Below are positions 8,592 to 16,656 of a DNA stretch of 37,646 nucleotides, piece by piece (positions within the stretch are counted from its first letter, which is position 1; each line of letters starts with the position of its first letter). The position numbers and the translations under genes were made by a program. Under the pieces are notes generated by a model. It ran no database searches. It was not told where the DNA came from and worked only from the letters and a program-made list of their open reading frames with translations. This DNA is from Euzebyales bacterium (GTDB taxonomy: Bacteria; Actinomycetota; Nitriliruptoria; Euzebyales; JAHELV01): the NCBI GenBank assembly GCA_036374135.1, contig DASUUK010000062.1:1-37646 (forward strand), given 5' to 3'.

Positions 8592-9566
8592 TCATCCTCC
8601 ACCAGCAGGAGAAAGCACCTCCTCGAGGCTCGTCCGCCGGCGGCCGAACGCCACGACCACGTCGCCCCCGGCGAGAACGGCGGGCAGCACCGCGTCGGCC
8701 ACGTCCCGGTCATCGACCCGGACGCTCACGACAGCCGAACCGCCCGTCTGGGTGCGGTGCACCTCGCGGACGCCACCGAGCATCCGGAGCCGGCGCGCTG
8801 CGGCGACGCCGTCGCCCCGGACCGTGATCTCGTAGGTGCCGGAGTCACCGTCGAGCAGACTGATGGTGGGCGCATCCTCGACCAGCCGGCCGCGCTGCAG
8901 GATCGCCACCCGGTCGCTGACCCGCTGGACGTCGTCGAGGACGTGGGTCGAGTAGAACACGGTGGTGTGCGCGCGCAGCCGCGTCATGATCTCCAGCACG
9001 TCGCGGCGTCCTCGCGGATCCAGATCAGCCGCAGGTTCGTCGAGGATCAGCAGGTCCGGGCGGCTGACCTGCGCCTGTGCGATGCCGAGACGCTGCCGCT
9101 CACCGCCTGACAGGCCGCCAACCGGGCGGTCCGCGCGGTCGGCGAGGTCGACGAGCTCGAGGATCTCGTCGATGCGCGCGACGATGGCGGCCCGTGGTCC
9201 GCGGTAGAAGAAGCGCGCGGTGAACTTCAGGGTCTCGCGCACGGTGAGGTGCGGGTAGAAGCGCGGGTCCTGCGCGAGGTAGCCGACACGCGCACGGATG
9301 GCGAGGCTGTCACGCACGCTGTCGAGGCCGAAGACGGACGCCGTGCCTGCGGTCGGATGCACGAGCCCGAGCAACAGCTTGAGCGTCGTCGTCTTGCCGG
9401 CTCCGTTCGGGCCGAGGAACCCGACGACGCTGTTGCGGTGCACGTCGAGATCCAGCGACACGAGCGCCTGGACGTCGCCATAGCGCTTGCCCAGCCCGAC
9501 GGTGCGGATGACGCAGTCGGCGTCGGCCCCACCGCGTACGTCGTCCTGCACAACCTTGGTCTTCAT
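8592..9566 (-). CDS. ABC transporter ATP-binding protein without adjacent permease
   Basis: This 324-residue protein is a complete ABC ATPase: Walker A GPNGAGKTTT, Q-loop region LAQDPRFY, signature LSGGERQR, Walker B LLILDEPAADLDP, and H-loop STHVLDD. A C-terminal domain of about 95 residues follows (YEITVRGDG onward), as in CcmA-type exporters. The ATG at 9566 has GGGGTGA four bases upstream. No permease gene is next to it: downstream is the kinase, upstream a bactofilin-like protein 79 bases away on the same strand. Its closest relative here is the N-terminally truncated ATPase at 30051-30578; by eye about 70% of 84 residues around Walker B are identical. It may serve the permease at 30575 in trans; that is inference. 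Confidence 0.9.
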   Translation of the reverse strand: MKTKVVQDDVRGGADADCVIRTVGLGKRYGDVQALVSLDLDVHRNSVVGFLGPNGAGKTTTLKLLLGLVHPTAGTASVFGLDSVRDSLAIRARVGYLAQDPRFYPHLTVRETLKFTARFFYRGPRAAIVARIDEILELVDLADRADRPVGGLSGGERQRLGIAQAQVSRPDLLILDEPAADLDPRGRRDVLEIMTRLRAHTTVFYSTHVLDDVQRVSDRVAILQRGRLVEDAPTISLLDGDSGTYEITVRGDGVAAARRLRMLGGVREVHRTQTGGSAVVSVRVDDRDVADAVLPAVLAGGDVVVAFGRRRTSLEEVLSPAGGG

Positions 9567-9645
9567 CGATCACCCCGAACGCGTCAACCGGACGACGGGG
9601 AACGGTCACGGCGCGACCCTCCACGCACGTGCGCCGTCCGGCGGG

Positions 9646-10587
9646 TCACGCCGGAGCTCCCGCGGCCGGCAGCGTCGGTGGCGCGGGCGCCGACGACGGT
9701 CGGCGGGCGCGCCACGCCGCCGCGCCGAGCACCCCGAGTCCGACGGCGGCACCGGGGAACCAGAGCAACCCCTCGATGATCGGCACCAGGGCCGCCACGC
9801 GCAGGATCACCCACCCCACCGCGAACGCCGACAGCTCAGATCCCGGACCGGGCCGGATCACGCGGCCTGCCAGCCACGCCAGCGCCACGTAGCCCACGGC
9901 GTAGAGCAGCGCGAACGCAAGCAGCAGACCGACGCCGAACGGGATCCCGATGACCGTGATGATCGCGAGGACCGCGACGGCGGGCAGACCGACCATCGCC
10001 ACCGCGACGCCGGCGAGCACGCCGCCGGGTCGGGTGCGGACGGTGGTCAGGGCGGCGTCCACGGCCTGCGGCGCGAGCAGCGTCAACAGCGCCCCGAGCG
10101 CGAGCGTCGACACCGACACGGCGAGCCACGACCAGAACCACGGCACCGCGACGCTGCGCAGGCCCCAGTCGGTCCGCACACGATGGACCGTCCCGTCGAT
10201 CGTCGCTCCCCGCGCGATCCGTGGTGACCGTGGTGACACGAGGTCGTGCCCGATGTGACCGCCATCCTCGACGACGACCGTGCCGTTGACCGCGACGACG
10301 TCGCGGGTGACGGTCCCACGTACCGCGACTGGCCCGTCGAGGACGACCACCGAGCCGTCGACGACGCCGTCGACGTTGACCGCGCCGTGCAGCACGATCA
10401 GGTCACGGACCGTCTCGCCCCGCGCCACGTCCACCGTGCCCGACAGCACCACGCGGGCCTCGTCCGTGACCACCGCCGCGTCGGCTGCCTGTGCGCCACC
10501 GCCGAGCGCGACGAGCAGCGCCGTGGCCATCAGCCACACCGTCAGGATCGGTCGGACGCGCCGACGGTCCACGCCGATGATCTGCAT
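9646..10587 (-). CDS. Secreted/membrane protein with bactofilin-like polymer-forming repeats
   Basis: From the ATG at 10587 (GGAG six bases upstream; the frame extends to 10617) the protein is 313 residues. It has a signal-type helix ending GGGAQAADA, then about 100 residues of short valine/glycine-rich repeats (VLHGAVNVDGVVDGSVVVLDG, split here as VLHGAV and VDGSVVVLDG) that read like a right-handed beta-helix of the bactofilin/polymer-forming kind. The C-terminal half holds four or five membrane helices (VAMVGLPAVAVLAIITVIG, LLLAFALLYAVGYVALAWL). Its role is unknown; such proteins may scaffold the envelope. It precedes the ABC ATPase on the same strand. A shorter protein of similar layout is at 21285-22142. 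Confidence 0.75.
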   Translation of the reverse strand: MQIIGVDRRRVRPILTVWLMATALLVALGGGAQAADAAVVTDEARVVLSGTVDVARGETVRDLIVLHGAVNVDGVVDGSVVVLDGPVAVRGTVTRDVVAVNGTVVVEDGGHIGHDLVSPRSPRIARGATIDGTVHRVRTDWGLRSVAVPWFWSWLAVSVSTLALGALLTLLAPQAVDAALTTVRTRPGGVLAGVAVAMVGLPAVAVLAIITVIGIPFGVGLLLAFALLYAVGYVALAWLAGRVIRPGPGSELSAFAVGWVILRVAALVPIIEGLLWFPGAAVGLGVLGAAAWRARRPSSAPAPPTLPAAGAPA

Positions 10588-10880
10588 GTCGGCTCCGATC
10601 GCCACCTCGGGTCTCAACGTCCGAGATGACGCTAGGCGGTCGGCTCGGCGCCCGGAACAGTGAAGTCGCCGGTCTCACGGTCCGTCGCAGCCGATGTGGG
10701 GCCAGCTGTGCGTGTGAGGGCGCGGACCGCGCAGACGAACAGCGCAGCTCGGCGATGCGCATGGTCTCCACGACGACCCGACTCTTGTGGCGCGTGCACA
10801 GTCCGGCCGCGCGTCGGGCGGCCGATGAGTTCGGGGGGCTCCACACGTCTGTGTGTGCGAACCAGCAAAGGAGACGCGGC

Positions 10881-12545
10881 ATGACCGTGGCAGCAGAGAC
10901 GGACGACGCAGGACCCACCCGCGCGGGCGTGCGCGAGTGGCTCGGCCTCGCGGTGCTGGCGCTCGCGTGTGTGCTGTACGTCATGGACCTCACCGTGCTG
11001 CACCTGGCCGTGCCCACATTGAGCGCCGACCTGCAGCCCAGCAGCGCAGAGCTGCTGTGGATCGTGGACATCTACGGCTTCATGGTCGCCGGGTTCCTGA
11101 TCACCATGGGAACGCTCGGGGACAGGATCGGCCGTCGCCGTCTGATGCTGACAGGGGCGGCCGCGTTCGGCGCGGTCTCGGTGGTCGCCGCCTGGTCCAC
11201 GAGCCCGGAGATGCTCATCGCCAGCCGCGGACTGCTGGGCATCGCCGGCGCGACGCTGGCACCGTCGACGCTGTCGCTGATCTTCAGCATGTTCACCGAC
11301 CCCCGACAGCGCGCGACCGCGGTCGCCGTGTGGGTGTCGGCGTTCTCGGCCGGCAGCGCCGTCGGTCCGGTGCTCGGCGGGGTCGTGTTGGAGCACTTCT
11401 GGTGGGGATCGGTGTTCCTGCTCGCGCTGCCCGTCATCGCGGCGCTGCTGCTGCTCGGACCGCTGCTGCTGCCGGAGTATCGGGACCCGGACGCCGGACG
11501 GATGGATCTGACGAGCGTCGTGCTGTCACTGACCGCCGTGCTCGGCGTGATCTTCGGCTGCAAGCAGATCGCGCAGGATGGCCCGTCCATCACCGCGGTG
11601 GTCACGATCGTCGGGGGTGTCGCGTTCGCGTGGGCCTTCGTGCGCAGGCAGGCACGGCTGTCCGACCCGATGATCGATCTCGCGCTGTTCCGCAACCGCC
11701 GCTTCTCGGCCGCACTGGTCGTGAACCTGACGAGCATCTTCGTGGCGGTCGGCTACTTCCTGTACATCGCGCAGTACCTGCAGCTCGTGATCGGCCTGTC
11801 GCCGCTGCAGGCGGGCCTGTGGTCGGTTCCCTCGGCGGCCGGCTTCGTCGCGGGCTCCCAGGCCGCACCGTTCATCGCGCGACGGTTCGCTCCAGGCCGG
11901 ATCATCGCGACGGGCGTGTTGATCGCCACGGTTGGTCTGGTGCTGCTCACACAGCTGGGCGGCACCATCGACCTGGCACTGATCGTGACGGCCTCGGTCG
12001 TGATCTCGCTCGGTCTCGCACCCGTGCTGACGCTGACCACCGAGCTGATCGTCGGATCCGCGCCAGCCGAACGCGCCGGGGCGGCGTCGGGCATCTCCGA
12101 GACGGCCGCCGAGCTGGGTGGCGCGCTGGGCCTGTCGATCCTGGGCAGCATCGGCGTCGCGGTGTACCGCGGTGTGCTCGCCACCGGTCTGCCGTCGGCA
12201 CTGCCCGACGAGCCCGCCGCGGCTGTCCGCGACACGCTCGGCGCGGCGGTCGCCGTTGCCGGTCAGCTGCCCGACCAGCTCGGCGCGACCGTCGTGGCCG
12301 CGGTCACGGACGCGTTCGTCGCCGGGGTCCGTGTGACCGCGGCGATCGCTGCGATCCTCGCGACGGTCATCGCCGCGTATGCGCTCCACGTCTTCGGCGG
12401 TCACGACCTGTCGGACCGGGAGGGCGAGGACGACGCGGGAGACGCCGAGCCGCCACATGGTCTCGACCAGCCGTGGTCCACGGCCGCCGTGCCGACCGGG
12501 GGCGACGACCGGGTGTCCGCCGCGTGCGCGGACGGACGTTCGTGA
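10881..12545 (+). CDS. DHA2-family (EmrB/QacA) MFS drug exporter
   Basis: This is a 554-residue, 14-helix proton-coupled multidrug exporter of the major facilitator superfamily. Helix 1 carries the DHA2 hallmark LYVMDLTVLHLAVPTLSADL with Asp in the membrane. Motif A follows helix 2 (GTLGDRIGRRRLML), and motif C is visible as SAFSAGSAVGPVLGGVVLE. The frame opens 85 codons earlier, but the ATG at 10881 has AAAGGAG seven bases upstream and begins the conserved part. The C-terminal tail is charged and disordered. The 293 bases upstream, shared with the divergent gene ending its start at 10587, hold no other gene; no TetR or MarR regulator is adjacent, though such exporters usually have one. Confidence 0.92.
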   Translation: MTVAAETDDAGPTRAGVREWLGLAVLALACVLYVMDLTVLHLAVPTLSADLQPSSAELLWIVDIYGFMVAGFLITMGTLGDRIGRRRLMLTGAAAFGAVSVVAAWSTSPEMLIASRGLLGIAGATLAPSTLSLIFSMFTDPRQRATAVAVWVSAFSAGSAVGPVLGGVVLEHFWWGSVFLLALPVIAALLLLGPLLLPEYRDPDAGRMDLTSVVLSLTAVLGVIFGCKQIAQDGPSITAVVTIVGGVAFAWAFVRRQARLSDPMIDLALFRNRRFSAALVVNLTSIFVAVGYFLYIAQYLQLVIGLSPLQAGLWSVPSAAGFVAGSQAAPFIARRFAPGRIIATGVLIATVGLVLLTQLGGTIDLALIVTASVVISLGLAPVLTLTTELIVGSAPAERAGAASGISETAAELGGALGLSILGSIGVAVYRGVLATGLPSALPDEPAAAVRDTLGAAVAVAGQLPDQLGATVVAAVTDAFVAGVRVTAAIAAILATVIAAYALHVFGGHDLSDREGEDDAGDAEPPHGLDQPWSTAAVPTGGDDRVSAACADGRS

Positions 12546-12615
12546 CGCGCGCCACGCGACGTGAGAGATCGCTCCGCTCGTCACGACCGTGTGATCGCCC
12601 TCCCCCGACGACCGT

Positions 12616-12686
12616 CCGGAGGGCCGGCTCACGCGCTGGTCGCCATGTGTCCGCACGTGCTGCGGCACGCGCACGGCGCCCTCCGG
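12616..12686. terminator. Nested stem-loop between convergent genes
   Basis: CCGGAGGGC at 12616-12624 is the reverse complement of 12678-12686. Inside the loop, CCGCA at 12651 pairs with TGCGG at 12661. The structure sits between the converging MFS exporter and vapC stops, where a two-way terminator is expected. There is no T run. Confidence 0.35.
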
Positions 12687-12730
12687 CACCCGGCGTTCGC
12701 CCGCCGCCCGATCCGGGACGCCGGGGCCGG

Positions 12731-13159
12731 TCACGCTGGCGGCGGGGACCAGTGGACGCCGGAGAAGCGGCCGAAGTCGTTGTCGAACGAGACGATGCCG
12801 CACCGGTGCTCGATTGCGAGCGCGGCCAGGTGCGTGTCGTTGACGAGGTTGCCTCCCACGCCGGTGTCCCGGAGCAGGCGGCGCACGACCGTGGCGTGGT
12901 CGGCCGTCGGCTCCAGGACGACGGCCGCAGACGTCCCGAGCCATGCCTCGACACGATCCATCGCCGCATCGATCGACAGTGGACGCGGGAACAGACCTAC
13001 CTTGGTCGTCAGCCGGACGAACGCGAGCAACGCGATCCATGCGAATGCGACGGTGTCCCCACCCGAGAGGGCATCATCGAGCCACCGCCGCGACCGTTCG
13101 TGATGATCCGCGTCGCTGTTCACGGCGTACAGCAGCACGTTGGCGTCGACGAGCTTCAC
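12731..13159 (-). CDS. vapC: VapC-type PIN-domain toxin ribonuclease
   Basis: This 142-residue protein is a PIN-domain nuclease, the toxin of a type II toxin-antitoxin pair; VapC toxins cleave structured RNA such as tRNA or rRNA. Acidic metal-site residues are seen in LVDANVLLY (Asp5), NLVNDTHLAALAIEH and SFDNDF near the C-terminus. The usual second acidic position reads LLAFVRL, with Ala where many VapCs have Glu; I believe this is common in its subfamily. Its ATG overlaps the antitoxin stop by four bases (ATGA), so the pair is one transcript. The target RNA cannot be told from sequence. Confidence 0.9.
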   Translation of the reverse strand: MKLVDANVLLYAVNSDADHHERSRRWLDDALSGGDTVAFAWIALLAFVRLTTKVGLFPRPLSIDAAMDRVEAWLGTSAAVVLEPTADHATVVRRLLRDTGVGGNLVNDTHLAALAIEHRCGIVSFDNDFGRFSGVHWSPPPA

Positions 13160-13407
13160 GAGCCCGTCCGCATCCTCCGCAGAAGCTCGTCGTCCTCGAG
13201 GTCGGCGGCAACTTGCAGGGCACGGTCGAGGTTGACCGACGACCGGCCCATCGAGACGGCCTCCGTGCGGAACGGAACCGCGGACGTCTGTCGGACACCG
13301 GCTCGAATCGCCTCGTTGATCGCTTCCTTGAACGACACGCCGTGCTCGCGCATGCGCCGGCGGACGATCTGTTCGGTGTCTGCGTCAAGCGTGACGGTCG
13401 TCCTCAT
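13156..13407 (-). CDS. vapB: VapB-type ribbon-helix-helix antitoxin
   Basis: This 83-residue protein begins MRTTVTLDADTEQIVRRRM, a ribbon-helix-helix DNA-binding start, followed by the FKEAINEAIRAG helix. The acidic C-terminal tail (LEDDELLRRM) is the likely toxin-binding part. Antitoxins of this kind neutralise VapC and, with it, repress their own promoter. The gene lies first in the pair and overlaps vapC by four bases. No Shine-Dalgarno precedes the ATG at 13407; a TATGAT box lies only nine bases upstream, so the messenger may be leaderless. Confidence 0.88.
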   Translation of the reverse strand: MRTTVTLDADTEQIVRRRMREHGVSFKEAINEAIRAGVRQTSAVPFRTEAVSMGRSSVNLDRALQVAADLEDDELLRRMRTGS

Positions 13408-13416
13408 AGATTGGCC

Positions 13417-13441
13417 ATCATAGCATCAACGATCAAGATGC
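13417..13441 (-). promoter_or_regulatory. vapBC promoter and operator candidate
   Basis: On the minus strand a TATGAT -10 box (13422-13417) ends nine bases before the vapB ATG. Directly upstream lies an inverted repeat, GCATC / GATGC with a nine-base spacer (13423-13441). The AT-rich patch stands out from its surroundings. This is where VapBC autorepression would be expected. Confidence 0.45.
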
Positions 13442-13473
13442 GGTGATGCACCACTGGCGTCCACAGCGGCCCG

Positions 13474-16179
13474 TCACGTGCGCTCGGCGCCGCCCAGCGC
13501 GCGGACGACCGCCTTGCGCGCCTCCTCGACGACCAGGATGCTCACGGCGACACCGGCGGCCAGGCCCCACTGGGCGGGGGTCAACGCCGTCGTGTCGAAG
13601 ATCGCCTGCATGAACGGGACGTGCACGGCGGCGACCTGCAGAACCACCACCGCCGCCAGCGCCCACAGCAGCCGGTGGTTGGCCAGGCTGTGGCGGCGCA
13701 GCGCCGTCGTCACGTCATCACGTGAGTTGAACGCGTTCGCCACCTGGTACAGCACGAAGGTCGTGAAGGCCAGCGTCCCCGCGACCGTGTCGTCGCCAAC
13801 GGTCAGGCCGTACCGCAGCATGCCCAGCGTGCCGATCGCCATGGCCGCCCCGAGCAGCAGCAGGTGCGACACCCGCCGCACGTCGAGCACCCGCGCGTCG
13901 GGGTCCCGCGGCGGGCGTTCCATGACGTCCGGGTCCGGCGGATCGACACCCAGCGCCAGCGCGGGTGGGCCGTCCATGATCAGGTTGACCCACAGGATCT
14001 GGATCGCCGTGAACGGTGCGGGAAGCCCGATGACCTGCGCGAACAGGATCGTGATGATCGCACCGAAGTTCGTCGACAGCTGGAACCGGACGAAGTTGAC
14101 GATGTTGTCGTAGATGGCGCGGCCGCGTTCGACGGCGTTGACGATGGTCGCGAAGTTGTCGTCGGTCAGGACCATCTGACCGGCCTCCTTGGCGACGTCG
14201 GTGCCGCTGCGACCCATGGCCACGCCGATGTGCGCGGCGTGCATCGCCGCGGCGTCGTTGACGCCGTCCCCGGTCATCGCGACGATCTCACCCTCGTGGC
14301 GCAGCGCCTCGACGATGCGGACCTTGTGCTGCGGGCTGACCCGGGCGAACACGCCCGCCCGCTCGACCACCTCGTAGAGCTCCTCGTCGCCGAGACCGTC
14401 GATCTCACGACCCTCGACGGCCTCCGGCGGGATGCCGAGGTCGTCCGCGATCGCCGCCGCAGTGACCTTGTGGTCCCCCGTGATCATCTTGACGGCGATC
14501 CCCGCCGTCACACAGCGGTCGATCGCCTCGTCGGCCTCCCGACGGGCCGGGTCGACGATGCCGACGACCGCCTGCAGGTGCAGGTCGCGCACGTGGTCGA
14601 CAAGGTCGTCCTCCAGCGCGTCGGGGTCCACCGGGGCGTCGAGCGCGCGGGACGCCACGGCCAGCACACGGCGACCCTGTCGTGACAGTGCGTCGACCTG
14701 CTCGTCGATGCGCGCGCGGACCTCGTCGGACAGGTCCTCGCGACCGTCGGCGCCCCACCACGTGACGCACCAGTCCAGCAGCACGCTGGGCGCACCCTTG
14801 ACCAGCACGACCGGCTCGTCGTCGTCCAGCGTGTGAAACGTCGCCATGTACTTGCGGGACGAGTCGAAGGCGATGGCGTTGTCGCGTGGGTAGCGCTGGC
14901 GGGCATCGTCGGGGTCGATGCCGGCCTTCATACCGATGACCAGCAGCGCGCCCTCGGTCGGCTCGCCCTCCAGCTCGCCGTCGCCCGAGATCTCGGCGTC
15001 CGAGCACAGCACGACCGGCAGCAGCACGTCGCGCGCCTGCGGCAGTTGCTCACCGTCGTCGCCGATCGACCCCTCGGGCTCGTACCCCTCGCCCGAGACG
15101 TGCCAGGTGCGGCCGTGGGTCACCAGCTCCCGGGCGGTCATCTGGTTGAGCGTCAGCGTGCCGGTCTTGTCGGTGCAGATCACCGTCGTCGACCCGAGCG
15201 TCTCGACGCTGGCCAACCGCTTGACGATGGCGTTGCGGCGCGCCATCTGGTTCATCCCAACCGCCAGCGTGACGGTGACCACCGCCGGAAGTCCCTCCGG
15301 GATCGCCGCGACAGCCAACGCGATGGCCTCCAGCGCCGTTTCGCCGAGGTCGTCGCCCTGCACGATGCCGAGCACGAACACCAGGGCGCACGCCACGACG
15401 GCGACGATCGCGAGCACCGTCGTGACGCGGCTGAGCTGCTGCTGCAACGGCGTCTGCCCACCGTCGCCTTCGCGCAGCCGCGCTGCGATGCGCCCGACCT
15501 CGGTGCCCATGCCCGTCTCGGTGACGACCATCTCGGCCCGGCCACGGGCAACGGTCGTGTTCATGTACAGGCTGTTGGACCGATCGGCCAACGCGGCGTC
15601 GGCATCCACAGGATCGACCGCCTTGTCGACCGCGGTGGACTCCCCGGTGAGTGCCGACTCCTCCACGGACACGCCGCGCGCGGAGATCAGGCGACCGTCG
15701 GCGGGGACGCGATCGCCCGAGCTGAGGAGCACGACGTCACCCGGCACGAGGTCGGCGCCATCGACAGCCTGCTCCTGACCGTCACGCCGCACCTGCGCGT
15801 TGAACGTCAGCATCGAGCGCAACGAGGACATCGACGACTGCGCCTGCTGCTCCTGGTAGAAACCGATGCCCGCGTTGAGCAGCAGCACGACGCCGATGAC
15901 GATGGGATCCTTGACGTCTCCGACCAGGCCCGCGACCACCGCCGCGACCAGCAGGATCAGCACGAGCGGGTCCGCGAACTGCTGTGCGAGCAGCCTCCAC
16001 CACGGCGTGTCCTCGGACTTCTCGATCACGTTCGCGCCGTATTCGGCACGCCGCCGCTCGACGTCGTCGGCATCCAGGCCCGTCTGGGGGTCGACGTCGA
16101 GCCGCTCGACCGTGCCCGCGACGTCGAGCGCATGCCACGGGCCTGCCTCGCGGTCCTCGGTGGTGACAGCGTCGCTCAT
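13474..16179 (-). CDS. P-type cation ATPase, PacL/CtpF (calcium pump) type
   Basis: From the ATG at 16179 (AGAAGG ten bases upstream) this is a 901-residue P2-type ATPase. In order: N-terminal cation ATPase domain (GLDADDVERRRAEYGANVIE), ALTGEST, M4 PEGLPAVVTVTLAVG, phosphorylation motif DKTGTLTLNQM with Asp337, MTGDGVNDAAAMHAAHIGVAMG, and M6 NLIMDGPPALALGVD. The C-terminal four helices end near LVVEEARKAVVRAL. The PEGL and NLIMD segments form the Ca2+ site in SERCA/PMCA-type pumps, so calcium or a similar ion is likely. In mycobacteria the related ctpF is a DosR-regulated gene. It is 477 bases from nirK on the same strand, with a hairpin between them, so it is probably a separate unit. Confidence 0.9.
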   Translation of the reverse strand: MSDAVTTEDREAGPWHALDVAGTVERLDVDPQTGLDADDVERRRAEYGANVIEKSEDTPWWRLLAQQFADPLVLILLVAAVVAGLVGDVKDPIVIGVVLLLNAGIGFYQEQQAQSSMSSLRSMLTFNAQVRRDGQEQAVDGADLVPGDVVLLSSGDRVPADGRLISARGVSVEESALTGESTAVDKAVDPVDADAALADRSNSLYMNTTVARGRAEMVVTETGMGTEVGRIAARLREGDGGQTPLQQQLSRVTTVLAIVAVVACALVFVLGIVQGDDLGETALEAIALAVAAIPEGLPAVVTVTLAVGMNQMARRNAIVKRLASVETLGSTTVICTDKTGTLTLNQMTARELVTHGRTWHVSGEGYEPEGSIGDDGEQLPQARDVLLPVVLCSDAEISGDGELEGEPTEGALLVIGMKAGIDPDDARQRYPRDNAIAFDSSRKYMATFHTLDDDEPVVLVKGAPSVLLDWCVTWWGADGREDLSDEVRARIDEQVDALSRQGRRVLAVASRALDAPVDPDALEDDLVDHVRDLHLQAVVGIVDPARREADEAIDRCVTAGIAVKMITGDHKVTAAAIADDLGIPPEAVEGREIDGLGDEELYEVVERAGVFARVSPQHKVRIVEALRHEGEIVAMTGDGVNDAAAMHAAHIGVAMGRSGTDVAKEAGQMVLTDDNFATIVNAVERGRAIYDNIVNFVRFQLSTNFGAIITILFAQVIGLPAPFTAIQILWVNLIMDGPPALALGVDPPDPDVMERPPRDPDARVLDVRRVSHLLLLGAAMAIGTLGMLRYGLTVGDDTVAGTLAFTTFVLYQVANAFNSRDDVTTALRRHSLANHRLLWALAAVVVLQVAAVHVPFMQAIFDTTALTPAQWGLAAGVAVSILVVEEARKAVVRALGGAERT

Positions 16180-16656
16180 GTCGGGTGGGCCTTCTGGGCG
16201 CAGGGATGGGTCGCAGTTCACGATTCTGACGCCACGACGCGACTGCGCATCCGCGGCGCCCCCGTTCCTCACCCGCGACGGGGTTCGTCACACGCTCCCG
16301 CGACCACGCACCGTCACGGACGGCCGGCTCTACCCTTGGGTCATCGCACAGGGTCGGCTGACCCCTCGGCACGTTGCCGCCGCAGCCCTCGAGCTCGAAC
16401 CGGACGAGGATCGCAACGACCTGGCCTTCGCCGTGCGCGTGGGCGCATTCGACGGCAGGCGCCCGGACGCCTCGCCCACGCGGCCACGTGAGGTCTCCGA
16501 GGCCACCAACAGGCGACAGCACCTGCGCATGCGATGCGGGCGACCTCGGATCGACGGGGTCGTCGGCCCACCATGGGTCGCCGCTGACGGGCGGGGGCGA
16601 TGGTTCGAGCACCCTCGGTTCGTAGCCGGCGCCCAGGCCGTAGCTGGGCGCTTCTG
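16180..16656. other. Gene-free gap between nirK and the P-type ATPase
   Basis: No frame here looks like a protein on either strand. It holds the nirK hairpin at 16629-16651, an inverted repeat GGGTCA / TGACCC at 16338-16343 and 16359-16364, and a short CCCCGT / ACGGGG pair near 16265-16290. The promoter of the ATPase gene should lie here on the minus strand, but I cannot pick it out. Confidence 0.5.
16629..16651 (-). terminator. Hairpin downstream of nirK
   Basis: GCGCCCA (16629-16635) and TGGGCGC (16645-16651) are perfect seven-base complements around a nine-base loop. They start six bases after the nirK stop on the minus strand. No T run follows, as is common in GC-rich actinomycetes. Confidence 0.45.

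Noticed and set aside
10853-13423. Very long open frame (856 codons) overlapping the MFS exporter
   Set aside because: The product is Arg/Gly-rich without domains and overlaps the clear exporter and vapBC in another frame; such shadow frames are normal in GC-rich DNA.
16330-16625. Short frames on both strands in the nirK-ATPase gap
   Set aside because: Composition is noise-like, with no ribosome site and no helix or domain.
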